Shown one piece after another: positions 43,409 to 52,773 of a stretch of 64,000 nt of DNA; position 1 is the first letter of the stretch; every line of letters starts with the position of its first letter. Both the position numbers and the translations under genes were made by a program. The DNA lies in contig NZ_CP017057.1 in assembly GCF_001719165.1 (NCBI RefSeq), forward strand, positions 3,156,501 through 3,220,500, given 5' to 3'. The stretch is from Erythrobacter litoralis. GTDB taxonomy: Bacteria; Pseudomonadota; Alphaproteobacteria; Sphingomonadales; Sphingomonadaceae. The notes under the pieces were generated by a model. The model was not told where the DNA came from, ran no database searches, and worked only from the letters and a program-made list of their open reading frames with translations.

Positions 43409-44360
43409 TCAGTCGCGTTCGGCGGACGAGTCGAAAACCAGCTTTGCCAGCAGCGTGCGCTGCAAGACCGAAAGATTGTCGTCGGCCATCAGCCAGACCG
43501 CCACGCGGCCATCCTCCAGCGGGCGTACGGCCAGCCCCTCGTAATTCTCGCTCGGAATGACCGGATCGAGCCGCAGGGCTAGCCGGGGCGTCCACGCCTC
43601 GCCCGCACGCGGGGGCGGCCCGATCGCGATCAGCGTCTCGAACGGCGGAATCGCGAAGACCGTGTCGCGCATCAGCAGCAACACCCGCCCGTCGGGCAGC
43701 TGGGCAAGGTCGGTCGCTGCATAGCCGGGGACCGGGCGCCGGAAATCGAATGGCTCGGCGCTCGCACCCAGGACCGGATCGGAAGCGAACACCAGGCCCT
43801 CGTCCCCGCCCTCGGGCAGCACCACGAACCGCCCGTCGGCCAGCCGGATCATCGCCTCGGCGCCCGCATTGGACGGCCATCCGACCTCTCCTTCGAGCAC
43901 GCGCATCGCGTCAGGGGCATGCCCCGGCGTGTAGCGAAGGATCGCGTGAAAATTCTCGAAGCCCAGCCAGTAATGGCCCGTCGCCGGATCTCGGGTCGCC
44001 GATTCGATGTCCCAGAGCTCGTCTTCCAGGGCGGATGGGACGTCCTCCGCCCGAAACGGGCGTCCTGTCCTCTGCCCGGGGCAGGGGGAAGACAAAGCGG
44101 TGCCCGCGATCGGAAAAGGCCGCGAAACGGTCCTCATCGAAAGCGAGAAGCGCCGAATACCCGCCGAAATTGCGGCTGTCCGCACTGTAACGCCAAACGC
44201 CCGCGACCTGCCAGGCGCCGTCGCGCGTCGGGGAAGCCCCCGCGATCCGTTCGACCAAAACGCTGGCGGGCGAGTTATCCGGAACCGGCGTGCGCAGCCA
44301 TGTTCCCGGCGCGCACATCAGGGCAACGCCGAGCGCCGCGATCACGCATTTGCGGCGCAT
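43409..44360 (-). pseudogene. Esterase-like phytase-family protein, apparently frameshifted
   Basis: Two frames together give one protein of about 315 residues. The first frame, from ATG 44358-44360, encodes a signal-like N-terminus and a GYSALLAFDEDRFAAFSDRG segment as far as HRFVFPLP. The matching continuation (RTGRPFRAEDVPSALEDELWDIESA, then GFENFHAILRY to the end at 43409) is in the +1 frame. The switch is within about 44071-44090, in homopolymers CCCC and GGGGG. The beta-propeller domain matches the exported esterase-like-phytase family. Either this is a real pseudogene or a one-base sequencing error; it is fourth in the xseA operon. Confidence 0.7.
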
Positions 44361-44361
44361 G

Positions 44362-45276
44362 TCAGTCCATCGGCCCTGCAAGCAGCAGCGGATCGAGCCG
44401 CCAGTCCTTCCACTTGAGACTCCAGTGCAGGTGCGGCCCCGTCGCCCGCCCGCTGGAGCCGACATTGCCGATATGCTGCCCCTGCCTGACCGCCTCGCCT
44501 TCTTCCACCGCGATTTTGGACGCATGGAGGAACGCGCTGTTCAGCCCCATTCCATGATCGATGATGATGAGCGAGCCTTCGAGGCTGAAGCCGGTGCGGG
44601 CGAGGACCACCACGCCGTCGGCGGGTGCGACGAAAGGCGTGCCCGCTCCGGGCGCGATGTCGATGCCGGAATGATAGCTGCCCGGCTCGCCCTGATAGAT
44701 GCGCTGGCGTCCGAAGCGGCCCGAAATGCGCCCCCTGACCGGCCAGATGAAATCCTGCCGCCAGCCGTCCGCCCCGGTTTCCTTCGCGCGCGCGGCGACG
44801 ATCGCTTCCCATTCGGGCTTGCGTTTGCGCCACCACGCCTCGCTCGCGCCGCCGCTGCGCTTGTCCACGTTGACCCGTTCAATGTCCCATTTGCGCGGGG
44901 AAATGGCGAGTTCGCGGCGCAAGGAGGCACCGTCTTCGAGTTCGGCCTTGAGCACCAGCGCTTCGGGCGCGTCGCGGTCGAAGGCGGCGAAGAAACTGCC
45001 GTCCGGCGCGATTTCGACCGGCTGGTCGCCCAGAACGAGGCGCTCGGCCCCCTCGGGTGCGGTCCCGCGCAGGAAACCGCCTTGGATGAGCGCCCCGTCG
45101 ATCTCGAATCGCTTCCCGGTTTCGGACGGGAAGGGCGCATCCTCTGCCTCCTCGGAAGGAGCGGCTGCGACCGGGTCAGGCGTGGCGGCGGCCTCGCCCG
45201 GGGAAAAGGCGGGCAGGAAGACAGCTCCGAGGGCCGAGACGACCGGCAGCGACCGGCGCATGGGGCGAAGGGTCAT
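44362..45276 (-). CDS. M23-family peptidoglycan endopeptidase
   Basis: A 304-residue exported protein. A hydrophobic signal lies at about residues 9-27; the LytM/M23 domain occupies about residues 175-295 with zinc ligands H202xxxD206 in YHSGIDIAPG and HxH (His282, His284) in GPHLHW. All four ligands are present, so it is probably an active peptidoglycan hydrolase rather than an activator. The preceding region is beta-rich. ATG at 45276 overlaps the DUF2093 stop (ATGA); the esterase-like frame starts one base beyond its own stop. Confidence 0.92.
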   Translation of the reverse strand: MTLRPMRRSLPVVSALGAVFLPAFSPGEAAATPDPVAAAPSEEAEDAPFPSETGKRFEIDGALIQGGFLRGTAPEGAERLVLGDQPVEIAPDGSFFAAFDRDAPEALVLKAELEDGASLRRELAISPRKWDIERVNVDKRSGGASEAWWRKRKPEWEAIVAARAKETGADGWRQDFIWPVRGRISGRFGRQRIYQGEPGSYHSGIDIAPGAGTPFVAPADGVVVLARTGFSLEGSLIIIDHGMGLNSAFLHASKIAVEEGEAVRQGQHIGNVGSSGRATGPHLHWSLKWKDWRLDPLLLAGPMD

Positions 45277-45476
45277 GCCCGGCCGAGCAGGCGGCGGGTC
45301 GCGATCTCGGCGGAGGCGTAGGCCTCCTGCAGCTCTGCGCTCCAGTAGCGCAATTCGTCGAGCGGGATGATCTCGCCCGTCACCGCGCACACGACGTGCT
45401 GGCCGGGGCGCAGGACGCGGAAACTGGCGGGGCCGTAATAGAGCCTTGCGGCCTTGTCTGAGGTGGACATCAACAT
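45273..45476 (-). CDS. DUF2093 protein
   Basis: A 67-residue protein matching the alphaproteobacterial DUF2093 family: ARLYYGPASFRVLRPGQHVVCAVTG is its core, followed by PLDELRYWS and AYASAE. The function is unknown; the family commonly sits by xseA or other repair genes, as here, where xseA is immediately upstream. The start at ATG 45476 is favoured by a GGAAG site at proper spacing; an earlier ATG at 45488 is possible. Confidence 0.88.
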   Translation of the reverse strand: MLMSTSDKAARLYYGPASFRVLRPGQHVVCAVTGEIIPLDELRYWSAELQEAYASAEIATRRLLGRA

Positions 45477-45500
45477 GCGGTCTTCCATAGCAGCGGTTGC

Positions 45501-46985
45501 CTATCCGAACAAATCGTCCTGTCGCGGAGCGGGCGCCGGGGATCCGGGATTGGAGGAACGCGGCTTGCCGCCTCCTGAACCGGCCGCTGATCGTCCGGGA
45601 GTGACCGTCAGCGAACCGTCGGCGAACTGGAGCGAGAGCGTCGCCTCCTTTTGGGCCAGCGCCTTGCGGGTCAGCGCCTTACCGGAAGCCGCGCGGACGA
45701 TGGCATAGCCCCGGGCAAGCGGCTTTTCAGGGTGAAGCTGCTCCGCCAGCCGCGCCAGCGCGGAAAGCCGTTCGCCCGCATCGCGCAGGGGCCGCTGGAC
45801 CAGCGCCGGGACCAGCCGCGTCGCGACGAGCCTGCGCTGCGCATCGCCATGCGCACGGATGAGCATGCTGGGATGAAGCCGCGAGGCGACACCCACCAGC
45901 CGTTCGCGCCCCTGCCCGGCGCGGTCCAACAGGCCGCGGCGCAGCCGCTCGGAGGCCTCGTCGAGCCGCTGCGCCTGCGGCTGGAGCAGCTCTTCGGGCC
46001 GGGGCAGGCGCTGGGCGCGCGCTTCGAGCCGTTCGCGCCCGAGTTCGACCGGGCGATAGACCGCGCGCTGCTTGCGATTGGCAAAATCGGCGAGCGTCAG
46101 GGCGAGGTCGCGGCGCACCGGCACAGCCATTTCCGCCGCCGCCGTTGGCGTGGGCGCGCGGCGATCGGCGGCGAAATCGGCGAGCGTGGTGTCGGTTTCA
46201 TGGCCGACGGCGGAGATGGTCGGGATCGAGCAATCGGCGATGGCGCGCACGACGATCTCCTCGTTGAAGCTCCACAGGTCCTCGATCGACCCCCCGCCGC
46301 GCGCGACGATCAGGAGGTCGGGCCGCGCCACCGGGCCTCCCGGCGCCAGCGCGTCGAAGCCGCGGATTGCGCTCGCCACCTGTTCGGCCGCGCCCTGCCC
46401 CTGCACCAGCACCGGCCAGACGACGACATGGCTCGGAAAACGGTCGGCGAGGCGGTGGAGGATGTCGCGAATGACCGATCCCGTCGGAGATGTAACGACC
46501 CCGATCGTGCGCGGCAAGAAAGGCAGCGCCTGCTTGCGCTCGGGCGCGAACAGGCCCTCGGCGTCGAGCCGCGCGCGGGTCTTTTCCAGCAGCGCCAGCA
46601 GCGCGCCCTCGCCCGCGAGTTCGAGGCTCTCGATCACGACCTGGTATTTCGAGCGCCCGGCATAGGTGGTGAGCTTGCCGGTCGCGATCACTTCCAGCCC
46701 GTCCTCAGGCACGAAGGAAAGGCGCTGCGTGCTGCCGCGCCACATCACCCCGTCGAGCACGGCCTTGTCGTCCTTGAGACAGCAATAGAGATGGCCCGAG
46801 GCGGCGCGTTTCACGCCGGACAGCTCACCCCGCAGGCGGACATGGCCGAAACGGTCCTCGACCGTGCGCTTCAAAAGGTTCGAAATCTCGGTGATCGAAA
46901 GCGGGGCGGCGTTGTCGCCCTGACGCGCGCGCGCTACCAGCCCGGCATTGCCTGTATCGTCTGTATCGGAAGGGGTGCGAGCCAT
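45501..46985 (-). CDS. xseA: Exodeoxyribonuclease VII large subunit
   Basis: A 494-residue subunit of the single-strand exonuclease used in repair. An N-terminal OB-fold (about residues 28-125, starting [18 protein letters not shown] and including [13 protein letters not shown] contacts) is followed by the catalytic domain with [18 protein letters not shown] and the [18 protein letters not shown] segment, and a long helical C-terminal arm. The small subunit xseB is not in the window. The ATG (46983-46985) shares two bases with the start of divergent purD. It heads the xseA-DUF2093-M23 unit. Confidence 0.96.
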   Translation of the reverse strand: MARTPSDTDDTGNAGLVARARQGDNAAPLSITEISNLLKRTVEDRFGHVRLRGELSGVKRAASGHLYCCLKDDKAVLDGVMWRGSTQRLSFVPEDGLEVIATGKLTTYAGRSKYQVVIESLELAGEGALLALLEKTRARLDAEGLFAPERKQALPFLPRTIGVVTSPTGSVIRDILHRLADRFPSHVVVWPVLVQGQGAAEQVASAIRGFDALAPGGPVARPDLLIVARGGGSIEDLWSFNEEIVVRAIADCSIPTISAVGHETDTTLADFAADRRAPTPTAAAEMAVPVRRDLALTLADFANRKQRAVYRPVELGRERLEARAQRLPRPEELLQPQAQRLDEASERLRRGLLDRAGQGRERLVGVASRLHPSMLIRAHGDAQRRLVATRLVPALVQRPLRDAGERLSALARLAEQLHPEKPLARGYAIVRAASGKALTRKALAQKEATLSLQFADGSLTVTPGRSAAGSGGGKPRSSNPGSPAPAPRQDDLFG

Positions 46986-48264
46986 GAATGTCCTGTTGCT
47001 GGGATCGGGCGGGCGCGAACATGCGCTAGCATGGAAGCTGGCGCAATCCCCGAGCCTTTCGAGGCTCTACGCCTCCCCCGGCAATCCGGGAATCGCCGAG
47101 GAGGCCGAATGCGTCGCGCTCGATGTGAACGATCACATGAGCGTCGCCCGGTTCGCCCATGAAAAGGATGTCGCGCTGGTCGTCGTGGGGCCGGAAGCGC
47201 CGCTGGTCGACGGGCTCGCCGACAGTTTGCGCGACGAGGGGATCGCGGTGTTCGGCCCGTCGAAGGCCGCCGCGCGGCTCGAAGGCTCGAAAGGCTTCAC
47301 CAAGGACCTGTGCGCGCGCGCCGAAATCCCGACCGCGGGCTATGTCCGCAGCGCCGCGCTCGACGAAGCGCGCACCGCGCTCGCGAAATTCGCCCCGCCC
47401 TTCGTGCTCAAGGCGGACGGGCTCGCCGCGGGCAAGGGCGTGGTCATCGCCGACGACATCGATGCGGCCGAGATCGCGCTCGCCGACATGTTCGGCGGAC
47501 AGTTCGGCGAAGCCGGTGCCGAGGTCGTGATCGAGGAATTCATGGAAGGCGAGGAAGCGAGCTTCTTCGCGCTGACCGACGGCACGTTCATCCTACCTTT
47601 CGGCAGCGCGCAGGACCACAAGCGCGTGGGAGAGGGCGATGCCGGCCCCAATACCGGCGGCATGGGCGCCTATTCGCCCGCCCCCGTGCTCACCCGCGAA
47701 CTCCAGACCCGCGTGATGGAGGAAATCATCCGCCCCACGGTCGAAACGATGGCGGCGGACGGCAATCCCTATGTCGGCGTCCTTTATGCAGGGCTGATGC
47801 TGACCGAGGCGGGGCCCAAGCTGATCGAATACAATTGCCGCTTCGGCGATCCCGAATGCCAGGTGCTGATGATGCGGCTGCGCGGCGATCTTGCCGCGAT
47901 CATGCTCGCCTGCGCACGGGGCGAATTGAAAGGTGTGCGGGCCGACTTCGCGCCCGAGACCGCACTGACCGTGGTGATGGCCGCAAAAGGCTATCCCGGG
48001 ACACCCGAAAAGGGCGGGCCCATTGACCTGCGTGACGCCGAAAGCGACGGCGCGAAGGTCTTTCATGCGGGCACCGCGCAAAAGGCCGGCGCGCTCATCG
48101 CCAATGGCGGGCGGGTGCTGAACGTCACCGCGAGCGGCGCGAGCGTCACCGAAGCGCAGACCCGTGCCTATGAAGCGGTCGACCGGGTCTCTTTTCCGAC
48201 CGGCTTCTGCCGCCGCGACATAGGCTGGCGGGAAATCGAGCGCGAACGGCAATCGGGCGAATGA
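46984..48264 (+). CDS. purD: Phosphoribosylamine-glycine ligase
   Basis: A 426-residue ATP-grasp enzyme making glycinamide ribonucleotide in purine synthesis. Recognised segments are [19 protein letters not shown], the ATP-grasp [27 protein letters not shown] and [12 protein letters not shown]. Length is normal. A GAAGGGG ribosome-binding site precedes the start at 46984. The start codon overlaps the xseA start on the other strand by two bases. Confidence 0.97.
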   Translation: MNVLLLGSGGREHALAWKLAQSPSLSRLYASPGNPGIAEEAECVALDVNDHMSVARFAHEKDVALVVVGPEAPLVDGLADSLRDEGIAVFGPSKAAARLEGSKGFTKDLCARAEIPTAGYVRSAALDEARTALAKFAPPFVLKADGLAAGKGVVIADDIDAAEIALADMFGGQFGEAGAEVVIEEFMEGEEASFFALTDGTFILPFGSAQDHKRVGEGDAGPNTGGMGAYSPAPVLTRELQTRVMEEIIRPTVETMAADGNPYVGVLYAGLMLTEAGPKLIEYNCRFGDPECQVLMMRLRGDLAAIMLACARGELKGVRADFAPETALTVVMAAKGYPGTPEKGGPIDLRDAESDGAKVFHAGTAQKAGALIANGGRVLNVTASGASVTEAQTRAYEAVDRVSFPTGFCRRDIGWREIERERQSGE

Positions 48265-48302
48265 CGCTAGGCGAACGGGCCTTACGGGATTATCCTTCCG
48301 CC

Positions 48303-48647
48303 ATGAGAACCATCGCCCTCCTTGCTGCCGCCGTGCCGCTCGCCGCCTGCCAGACCGCCTCCGGATCCGACGCGGTGATGGAGCCCGACCCGCCCGCTTT
48401 CGTCGAGGCGGCCTGCGGCGGATGCCACGCGATCGAACCGCCCTTCCTCTCGCCCAACCCGCAATCGCCCAGCTTCGAGGCGATCGCCAATCGCCCCGGC
48501 CTGTCCGAGGACACGCTGGGCGACTGGCTGATGGACGCGCACAATTATCCCGAGGTGATGGATTTCGACCTCAGCCGCGCGCAGGTGGACCAGATCGCGG
48601 CTTACATGATCACGCTCAGGCGCGAGGATTACCGCCCGCAGCCCTAG
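48303..48647 (+). CDS. Small cytochrome c lipoprotein
   Basis: A 114-residue protein with a signal peptide and lipobox LAAC (Cys16), then a class I cytochrome c fold: the haem-binding CxxCH reads CGGCH at residues 38-42, and a methionine in NYPEVMDF near residue 88 could be the axial ligand. A single haem is expected on the outer face of a membrane. The partner is unknown. It starts 38 bases after purD, and its stop is only one base from the convergent kinase gene. Confidence 0.8.
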   Translation: MRTIALLAAAVPLAACQTASGSDAVMEPDPPAFVEAACGGCHAIEPPFLSPNPQSPSFEAIANRPGLSEDTLGDWLMDAHNYPEVMDFDLSRAQVDQIAAYMITLRREDYRPQP

Positions 48648-48648
48648 A

Positions 48649-49656
48649 TCAGAGCTTTTCGGCCATCAGTTTCCGGAGGTCGGCTTCGGGCCGGGGTCCG
48701 TAATGCGAGATAACCTCGGCCGCCGCGATCGCGCCGCGGCGCAGGCATTTCTCGAGCGGCTCGCCCTTGGCGAAACCCGACAGGAAGCCCGCGGCGAACT
48801 GGTCGCCCGCGCCGGTCGTGTCGATCACCTTGGCCACCGGCTCGGCCGCCACGCTCGCCCGGACGCCGCCCGCATCGGCGACAGCGCCCTTGGCCGAACG
48901 AGTCGCCACGAGGCACGGGACCTTGGGCGCGACCATGTCGAAACCCTTCTCGAAATCCGCCTCGCCCGTCAGCGTCGCAAGCTCGCTTTCGTTGACGAAC
49001 AGGATGTCGATCATGCCATTGTCGATGAGATCGCGGAAATCGTCGCCGTGGCGCTCGATCACGAAGCTTTCCGAGGCGGTGAAGGCGACCTTGCGCCCCG
49101 CCCCGCGGGCCACCTCGATCGCGCGGCGCATCGCCTTGCGCGGTTCCTCGGGATCCCACAGATAGCCTTCGAGATAGAGGATCGCCCCGCTTGCGATCAG
49201 GCTTTCATCGAGCGCGGAGGCCGGCAGATACTGGCCCGCGCCGAGGAAGGTGTTCATCGTCCGCTCGCCATCGGGAGTGACGAAGATCAGGCAGCGCCCG
49301 GTCGGCGGATCGGTGTCGGTCCCGTCGGTGGGGCGCATCGGGGTGTCGAAATCGATCCCCGCCGCGCGGATGTCGTGCGCGAAGACCTTGCCGAACTGGT
49401 CGTCGGCGACCTGGCCGATGAACGCGCATTGCGTGCCGAGCTGCGAAAGCCCCGCCAGCGTGTTCGCCGCCGAGCCGCCCGATTTTTCGGTCGCCGGGCC
49501 CATCGCCTCGTAAAGCCGGTCCGCACCCGGCGCATCGACCAGCGTCATCCCGCCGCGATTGAGTTCGAGTTCCTCGATCGTCTCGTCGTCGCACGAGGCG
49601 ATGATGTCGACGATGGCGTTGCCGATGGCGATCACGTCATAGCGCGGTTCGGTCAC
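48649..49656 (-). CDS. PfkB-family carbohydrate/adenosine kinase
   Basis: A 335-residue kinase of the ribokinase family. N-terminal GNAIVDIIA and the GGSAANTLAGLSQLG pair shape the sugar site; the anion-hole motif DTTGAGDQFAAGFL near residue 280 carries the catalytic Asp. The closest type is bacterial adenosine kinase, which salvages adenosine to AMP, though ribokinase-like substrates are not excluded. It is convergent with the cytochrome c gene. Confidence 0.9.
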   Translation of the reverse strand: MTEPRYDVIAIGNAIVDIIASCDDETIEELELNRGGMTLVDAPGADRLYEAMGPATEKSGGSAANTLAGLSQLGTQCAFIGQVADDQFGKVFAHDIRAAGIDFDTPMRPTDGTDTDPPTGRCLIFVTPDGERTMNTFLGAGQYLPASALDESLIASGAILYLEGYLWDPEEPRKAMRRAIEVARGAGRKVAFTASESFVIERHGDDFRDLIDNGMIDILFVNESELATLTGEADFEKGFDMVAPKVPCLVATRSAKGAVADAGGVRASVAAEPVAKVIDTTGAGDQFAAGFLSGFAKGEPLEKCLRRGAIAAAEVISHYGPRPEADLRKLMAEKL

Positions 49657-49787
49657 AGATGATGTCCCGTTGCTTTCAGTTCAGAAGATTGCGTGCGAGA
49701 GCGCCTAGCCCGCCGTGTCGCGCAATCCAAGGGGAAGCGACACAAGCCGTTTGACACCGCCGGGCCGCGCTCTAACGCTCGCGGGCA

Positions 49788-50510
49788 ATGCAGGCGGCGT
49801 TCGCTTCTCTTCTGAAGGGCTTCGGCCAGCTCGCCGACCCGGCGGTGATCCGGGTCGCGGCGAAAAGCGTGGGCGTCACGCTGCTCGTGTTCGCCGCGGG
49901 GGCGGCGGCCTTGTGGTGGGGGCTCGGCCTGTTCGTTCGCAGCGGCCCGGTCGAAGCTTTGCTGCCCGACGGGTACGAGGGGCCGGCCCAGGCTTTCGCG
50001 GCTTTGGCCCTGTCGCTCCTCGCCTTCTGGCTGCTGTTCCGGGTGGTCGCGCTGGCCGTGCTGCAATTCTTCGCCGACGAAATCGTCGCCGCGGTCGAGG
50101 CGCGGCATTATCCCGAGGCGGCGGCGCGGGCGAAGCCTCTGCCCTTCGCGCGAGATCGTGCCAATTCGCTGCGCGGCGCGGGCCGCGCGCTGGCGCTCAA
50201 CGCGCTCGCGCTGCCGATCGCGCTGCTGCTATGGATCACCGGGATCGGTCCCGCGCTAGTCCTGCTGCTGGTCAACGCGGTCCTGCTCGGGCGCGAGCTT
50301 ACCGACATGGCGTGGCTGCGACACGAGGCCGATTGCGCCGCGAACCCCGTTCCGAAAGCGCAGCGCTTCGCGCTCGGGGCGGCGATAGCGACGCTGATGT
50401 TGGTGCCTTTCGCCAATCTCCTCGCCCCGGTCGTCGGCGCGGCCGCCGGGACCCACCTCGCCCAGCGCGCGCTCGCCCGGCGCGCGGGAACGGAGCCTGC
50501 CGATGCCTGA
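49788..50510 (+). CDS. EI24/CysZ-like membrane protein
   Basis: A 240-residue protein with five or six hydrophobic segments and an AIATLMLVPFANLLAPVVGAAAGTHLA stretch near the C-terminus (P-N-L-x-P-like turn) typical of EI24-domain proteins, of which CysZ transports sulfate. Sulfur assimilation genes are not adjacent, so sulfate transport is only a family inference. Its end overlaps the next gene start by eight bases (50503-50510), implying coupled expression. Confidence 0.8.
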   Translation: MQAAFASLLKGFGQLADPAVIRVAAKSVGVTLLVFAAGAAALWWGLGLFVRSGPVEALLPDGYEGPAQAFAALALSLLAFWLLFRVVALAVLQFFADEIVAAVEARHYPEAAARAKPLPFARDRANSLRGAGRALALNALALPIALLLWITGIGPALVLLLVNAVLLGRELTDMAWLRHEADCAANPVPKAQRFALGAAIATLMLVPFANLLAPVVGAAAGTHLAQRALARRAGTEPADA

Positions 50511-50910
50511 CAGCCTGCGCCCGCTTTCCGCCTGCGCCGCACTGGCGCTTGTTTCGGCCTGCGCCGGAGGGGCGGCGGTCCCGCTCCCCTCGGCCGGCGC
50601 GCGTCCCGCGCCCCAGCCCGCCGAGCCTTTCCGCACCCCCCGCCCCCAACCGGGTGGGGATATTGCAGGGATCATGGGCGCCGACAGTCGGTCCCTGCTC
50701 GCCCGGTTCGGAGAGCCGCGCATCCAGGCGGTCGAAGGCGATGCGCGCAAGCTGCAATTCGCGAGCGCCGATTGCGTGCTCGACATCTATCTTTACCCAA
50801 TGCGCGAAGGGGGAACCCCGGTCGCGACCCATGTCGAGGCACGGTTGCGGCAGGGCGGGGTCGCAACCTCCCGAGAGGACTGCATTCGCGCGGTCGAAAG
50901 CAAGCGCTGA
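50503..50910 (+). CDS. Hypothetical lipoprotein
   Basis: A 135-residue protein with signal-like SACAALALVSACAGG, giving a lipoprotein Cys at about residue 20, then a Pro-rich linker and a short domain with GADSRSLLARFGEPR, QFASADCVLDIYLYP and a final C-terminal Cys. The middle reads like the small SmpA/DUF-type lipoprotein domains, but I cannot place it. It overlaps the EI24 gene by eight bases. Confidence 0.72.
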   Translation: MPDSLRPLSACAALALVSACAGGAAVPLPSAGARPAPQPAEPFRTPRPQPGGDIAGIMGADSRSLLARFGEPRIQAVEGDARKLQFASADCVLDIYLYPMREGGTPVATHVEARLRQGGVATSREDCIRAVESKR

Positions 50911-50982
50911 GCGGCGGTAACCCCGTCTTAAGCCTGTTCGTGCCATCTCCCACGCAAAGCCACGCAGGGGACGAACCCGACC

Positions 50983-51924
50983 ATGACGACGCATTTCACC
51001 GAACTCGCCAAACGCGCCGCGGCCGACGGGCAGGTTTCCACGGCCGAACTGCTCGCGCTGCGCCAGCAGGGCTGGGGCGACGGCATCATCACCCGCGAAG
51101 AGGCCGAGGCGCTCTTTGCAGTCAACGACGTCCTCACCGACCGGGACGAGGAATGGTGCGACTTCTTCGTCGAGGCAATCGGCGAATATGTACTCAATGG
51201 CACCGAACCGCGCCTGCAATGCTCCGAAGCCGAGGCGCAGTGGCTGATCGACCGGATCGACCATGACGGCGTCGTCGAAAACCTCGTCGAACTCGAAACG
51301 ATCGTGCGCATCGTCGAGCGGGCGCAGAACACGCCGGTAAGGCTCAAGGATTACGTCCTCGCCCAGGTCGAGCGCGAAGTGCTGACCGGGATCGGCCCGA
51401 CCCGCTGCGGCGGGGCGCTTTGTGCGACACACATCGCTTCGGCCGAATGCCGCATCATCCGGCGCGTGATCTTCGCGAGCGGCGGCCACGGCCCGGCGGC
51501 GGTCAGCCGCTTCGACGCGGAAATGCTGTTCCGCCTTAAGGACGAAACGCTGGCCGAGGAAAACGCGCCCGAATGGGACGACCTCTTCCTCGACGGGGTT
51601 TCGAACTATCTTAAGGGCTTCACGCTGCAGAACGCGCAGCTCGACCATGACCGCGCGCTCGAACTCCAGGCCTTCATCGCCGACAGCAAGCCGAACGTCG
51701 CGCGCTTCATGGGCCGGGTGGCGAAGGAAGTGCCGAATGCCGCCAACCATTTCGGCAAGGTCTTCGGCAGGAAGAACGCCGGGCCCTCATTCGCCGAACG
51801 CGCCGAAGCCGGGGCGGAGATCACCGATCACGAGCAGGAATGGCTGGAAAAGATGATCGACGCGGATGGCGAGGTCGACGAACTCGAACGCCGCCTGCTC
51901 GCGCGGATCATCGAGGAAGGCTGA
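50983..51924 (+). CDS. TerB-like repeat protein
   Basis: A 313-residue soluble helical protein with two or three repeats of a TerB-like unit: each has an acidic turn (DRDEEWCDFFVEAI, EWDDLFLDGV, HEQEWLEKMID) followed by a basic helix. TerB proteins bind metals and are linked to tellurite and stress responses; here no ter genes are near. The function of this long form is not known. Start ATG 50983. Confidence 0.6.
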   Translation: MTTHFTELAKRAAADGQVSTAELLALRQQGWGDGIITREEAEALFAVNDVLTDRDEEWCDFFVEAIGEYVLNGTEPRLQCSEAEAQWLIDRIDHDGVVENLVELETIVRIVERAQNTPVRLKDYVLAQVEREVLTGIGPTRCGGALCATHIASAECRIIRRVIFASGGHGPAAVSRFDAEMLFRLKDETLAEENAPEWDDLFLDGVSNYLKGFTLQNAQLDHDRALELQAFIADSKPNVARFMGRVAKEVPNAANHFGKVFGRKNAGPSFAERAEAGAEITDHEQEWLEKMIDADGEVDELERRLLARIIEEG

Positions 51925-51927
51925 CCC

Positions 51928-52407
51928 TCACCGTTCGAGCGCGGCGAAGCGATTCGCGGCGAGCGCGCGCCAGCGGCGCTGGCGATGGGCATAGAAAAGA
52001 CGCGCGAACGCGGCGACGATCGGGGTGAGGGGTCCCGCATCGATCGTCACCTGGTCGATATAGCGAGTGCCTTCGCCGCCCGAAGCTGGCCCGATCGCGA
52101 TCCAGTGGTCCCATCGCCGGATGAGTGGGCCATATCCGTTGTCGCGCACGAAGCGCACATCGCCGCTGGGTTCGGGCAGGCTGATGACGACCGCCTGCCA
52201 GCCGATCGGGATGACACCGAACAGCGACAGCGATGCGCGATATTCGCCAGGCTCCCACGTTAAGGGAAAAGGCCTTCCGCGCGGTGCAAAGCGGATCAGC
52301 GGCGCGGCGACATGATCGAGCAGGACGGATCGCTGCACCTGCGCAAAGGCTTCGTCAGGCGTGCAGTCGAGATGTGTCGCGAGTTCGACCGTGACCGGTT
52401 TCGCCAC
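51928..52407 (-). CDS. SRPBCC-like (START-fold) protein
   Basis: A 159-residue soluble protein. A beta strand with AVVISLPEPSG, another with EGTRYIDQVTIDAGPLTPIV, and a final helix IVAAFARLFYAHRQRRWRAL give the hydrophobic-cavity SRPBCC fold pattern seen in polyketide cyclase-like and lipid-binding proteins. No ligand is predictable. It starts seven bases below the sufA stop and may be co-transcribed with the suf operon without being part of it. Confidence 0.65.
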   Translation of the reverse strand: MAKPVTVELATHLDCTPDEAFAQVQRSVLLDHVAAPLIRFAPRGRPFPLTWEPGEYRASLSLFGVIPIGWQAVVISLPEPSGDVRFVRDNGYGPLIRRWDHWIAIGPASGGEGTRYIDQVTIDAGPLTPIVAAFARLFYAHRQRRWRALAANRFAALER

Positions 52408-52413
52408 GGGCGA

Positions 52414-52773
52414 TCAGACCATGAAGCTTTCGCCGCAGCCGCAAGCGCCCTTGGCATTGGGGTTCTCGAACACGAAACCGGCGGTGAAATCATCCTCCTG
52501 CCAGTCCATCACCGACCCGACGAGATAGAGCACGCTCGCCCCGTCGATGTAGAAGATGCCGCCTGGAGTCTCGATCTTCTCGTCGAACTTCTGTTCTTCG
52601 GTGACGTAGTCGACCGAATAGGCGAGACCTGAACAGCCCCGGCGCGGAGTCGTCAGCTTGACCCCGATCGCCTCCTCGGGCGCGTTCTCCATGAGATGCG
52701 CGATCCGCGCCTCCGCACCCTTCGTCAGGGTGACGGCGGCGGGCAGCTGGCGGGTTTTCGTTTCAGTCGTCAT
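52414..52773 (-). CDS. sufA: A-type iron-sulfur cluster carrier
   Basis: A 119-residue HesB/IscA-type protein, the last clear member of the suf operon. Three cluster-binding cysteines are conserved: Cys47 in RRGCSGLAY and Cys111/Cys113 in GACGCGESF. It would accept assembled clusters from SufBCD and pass them to apo-proteins. The ATG overlaps the stop of the DUF59 gene (TGATG). ErpA or IscA cannot be excluded on sequence alone, but the operon favours SufA. Confidence 0.93.
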   Translation of the reverse strand: MTTETKTRQLPAAVTLTKGAEARIAHLMENAPEEAIGVKLTTPRRGCSGLAYSVDYVTEEQKFDEKIETPGGIFYIDGASVLYLVGSVMDWQEDDFTAGFVFENPNAKGACGCGESFMV

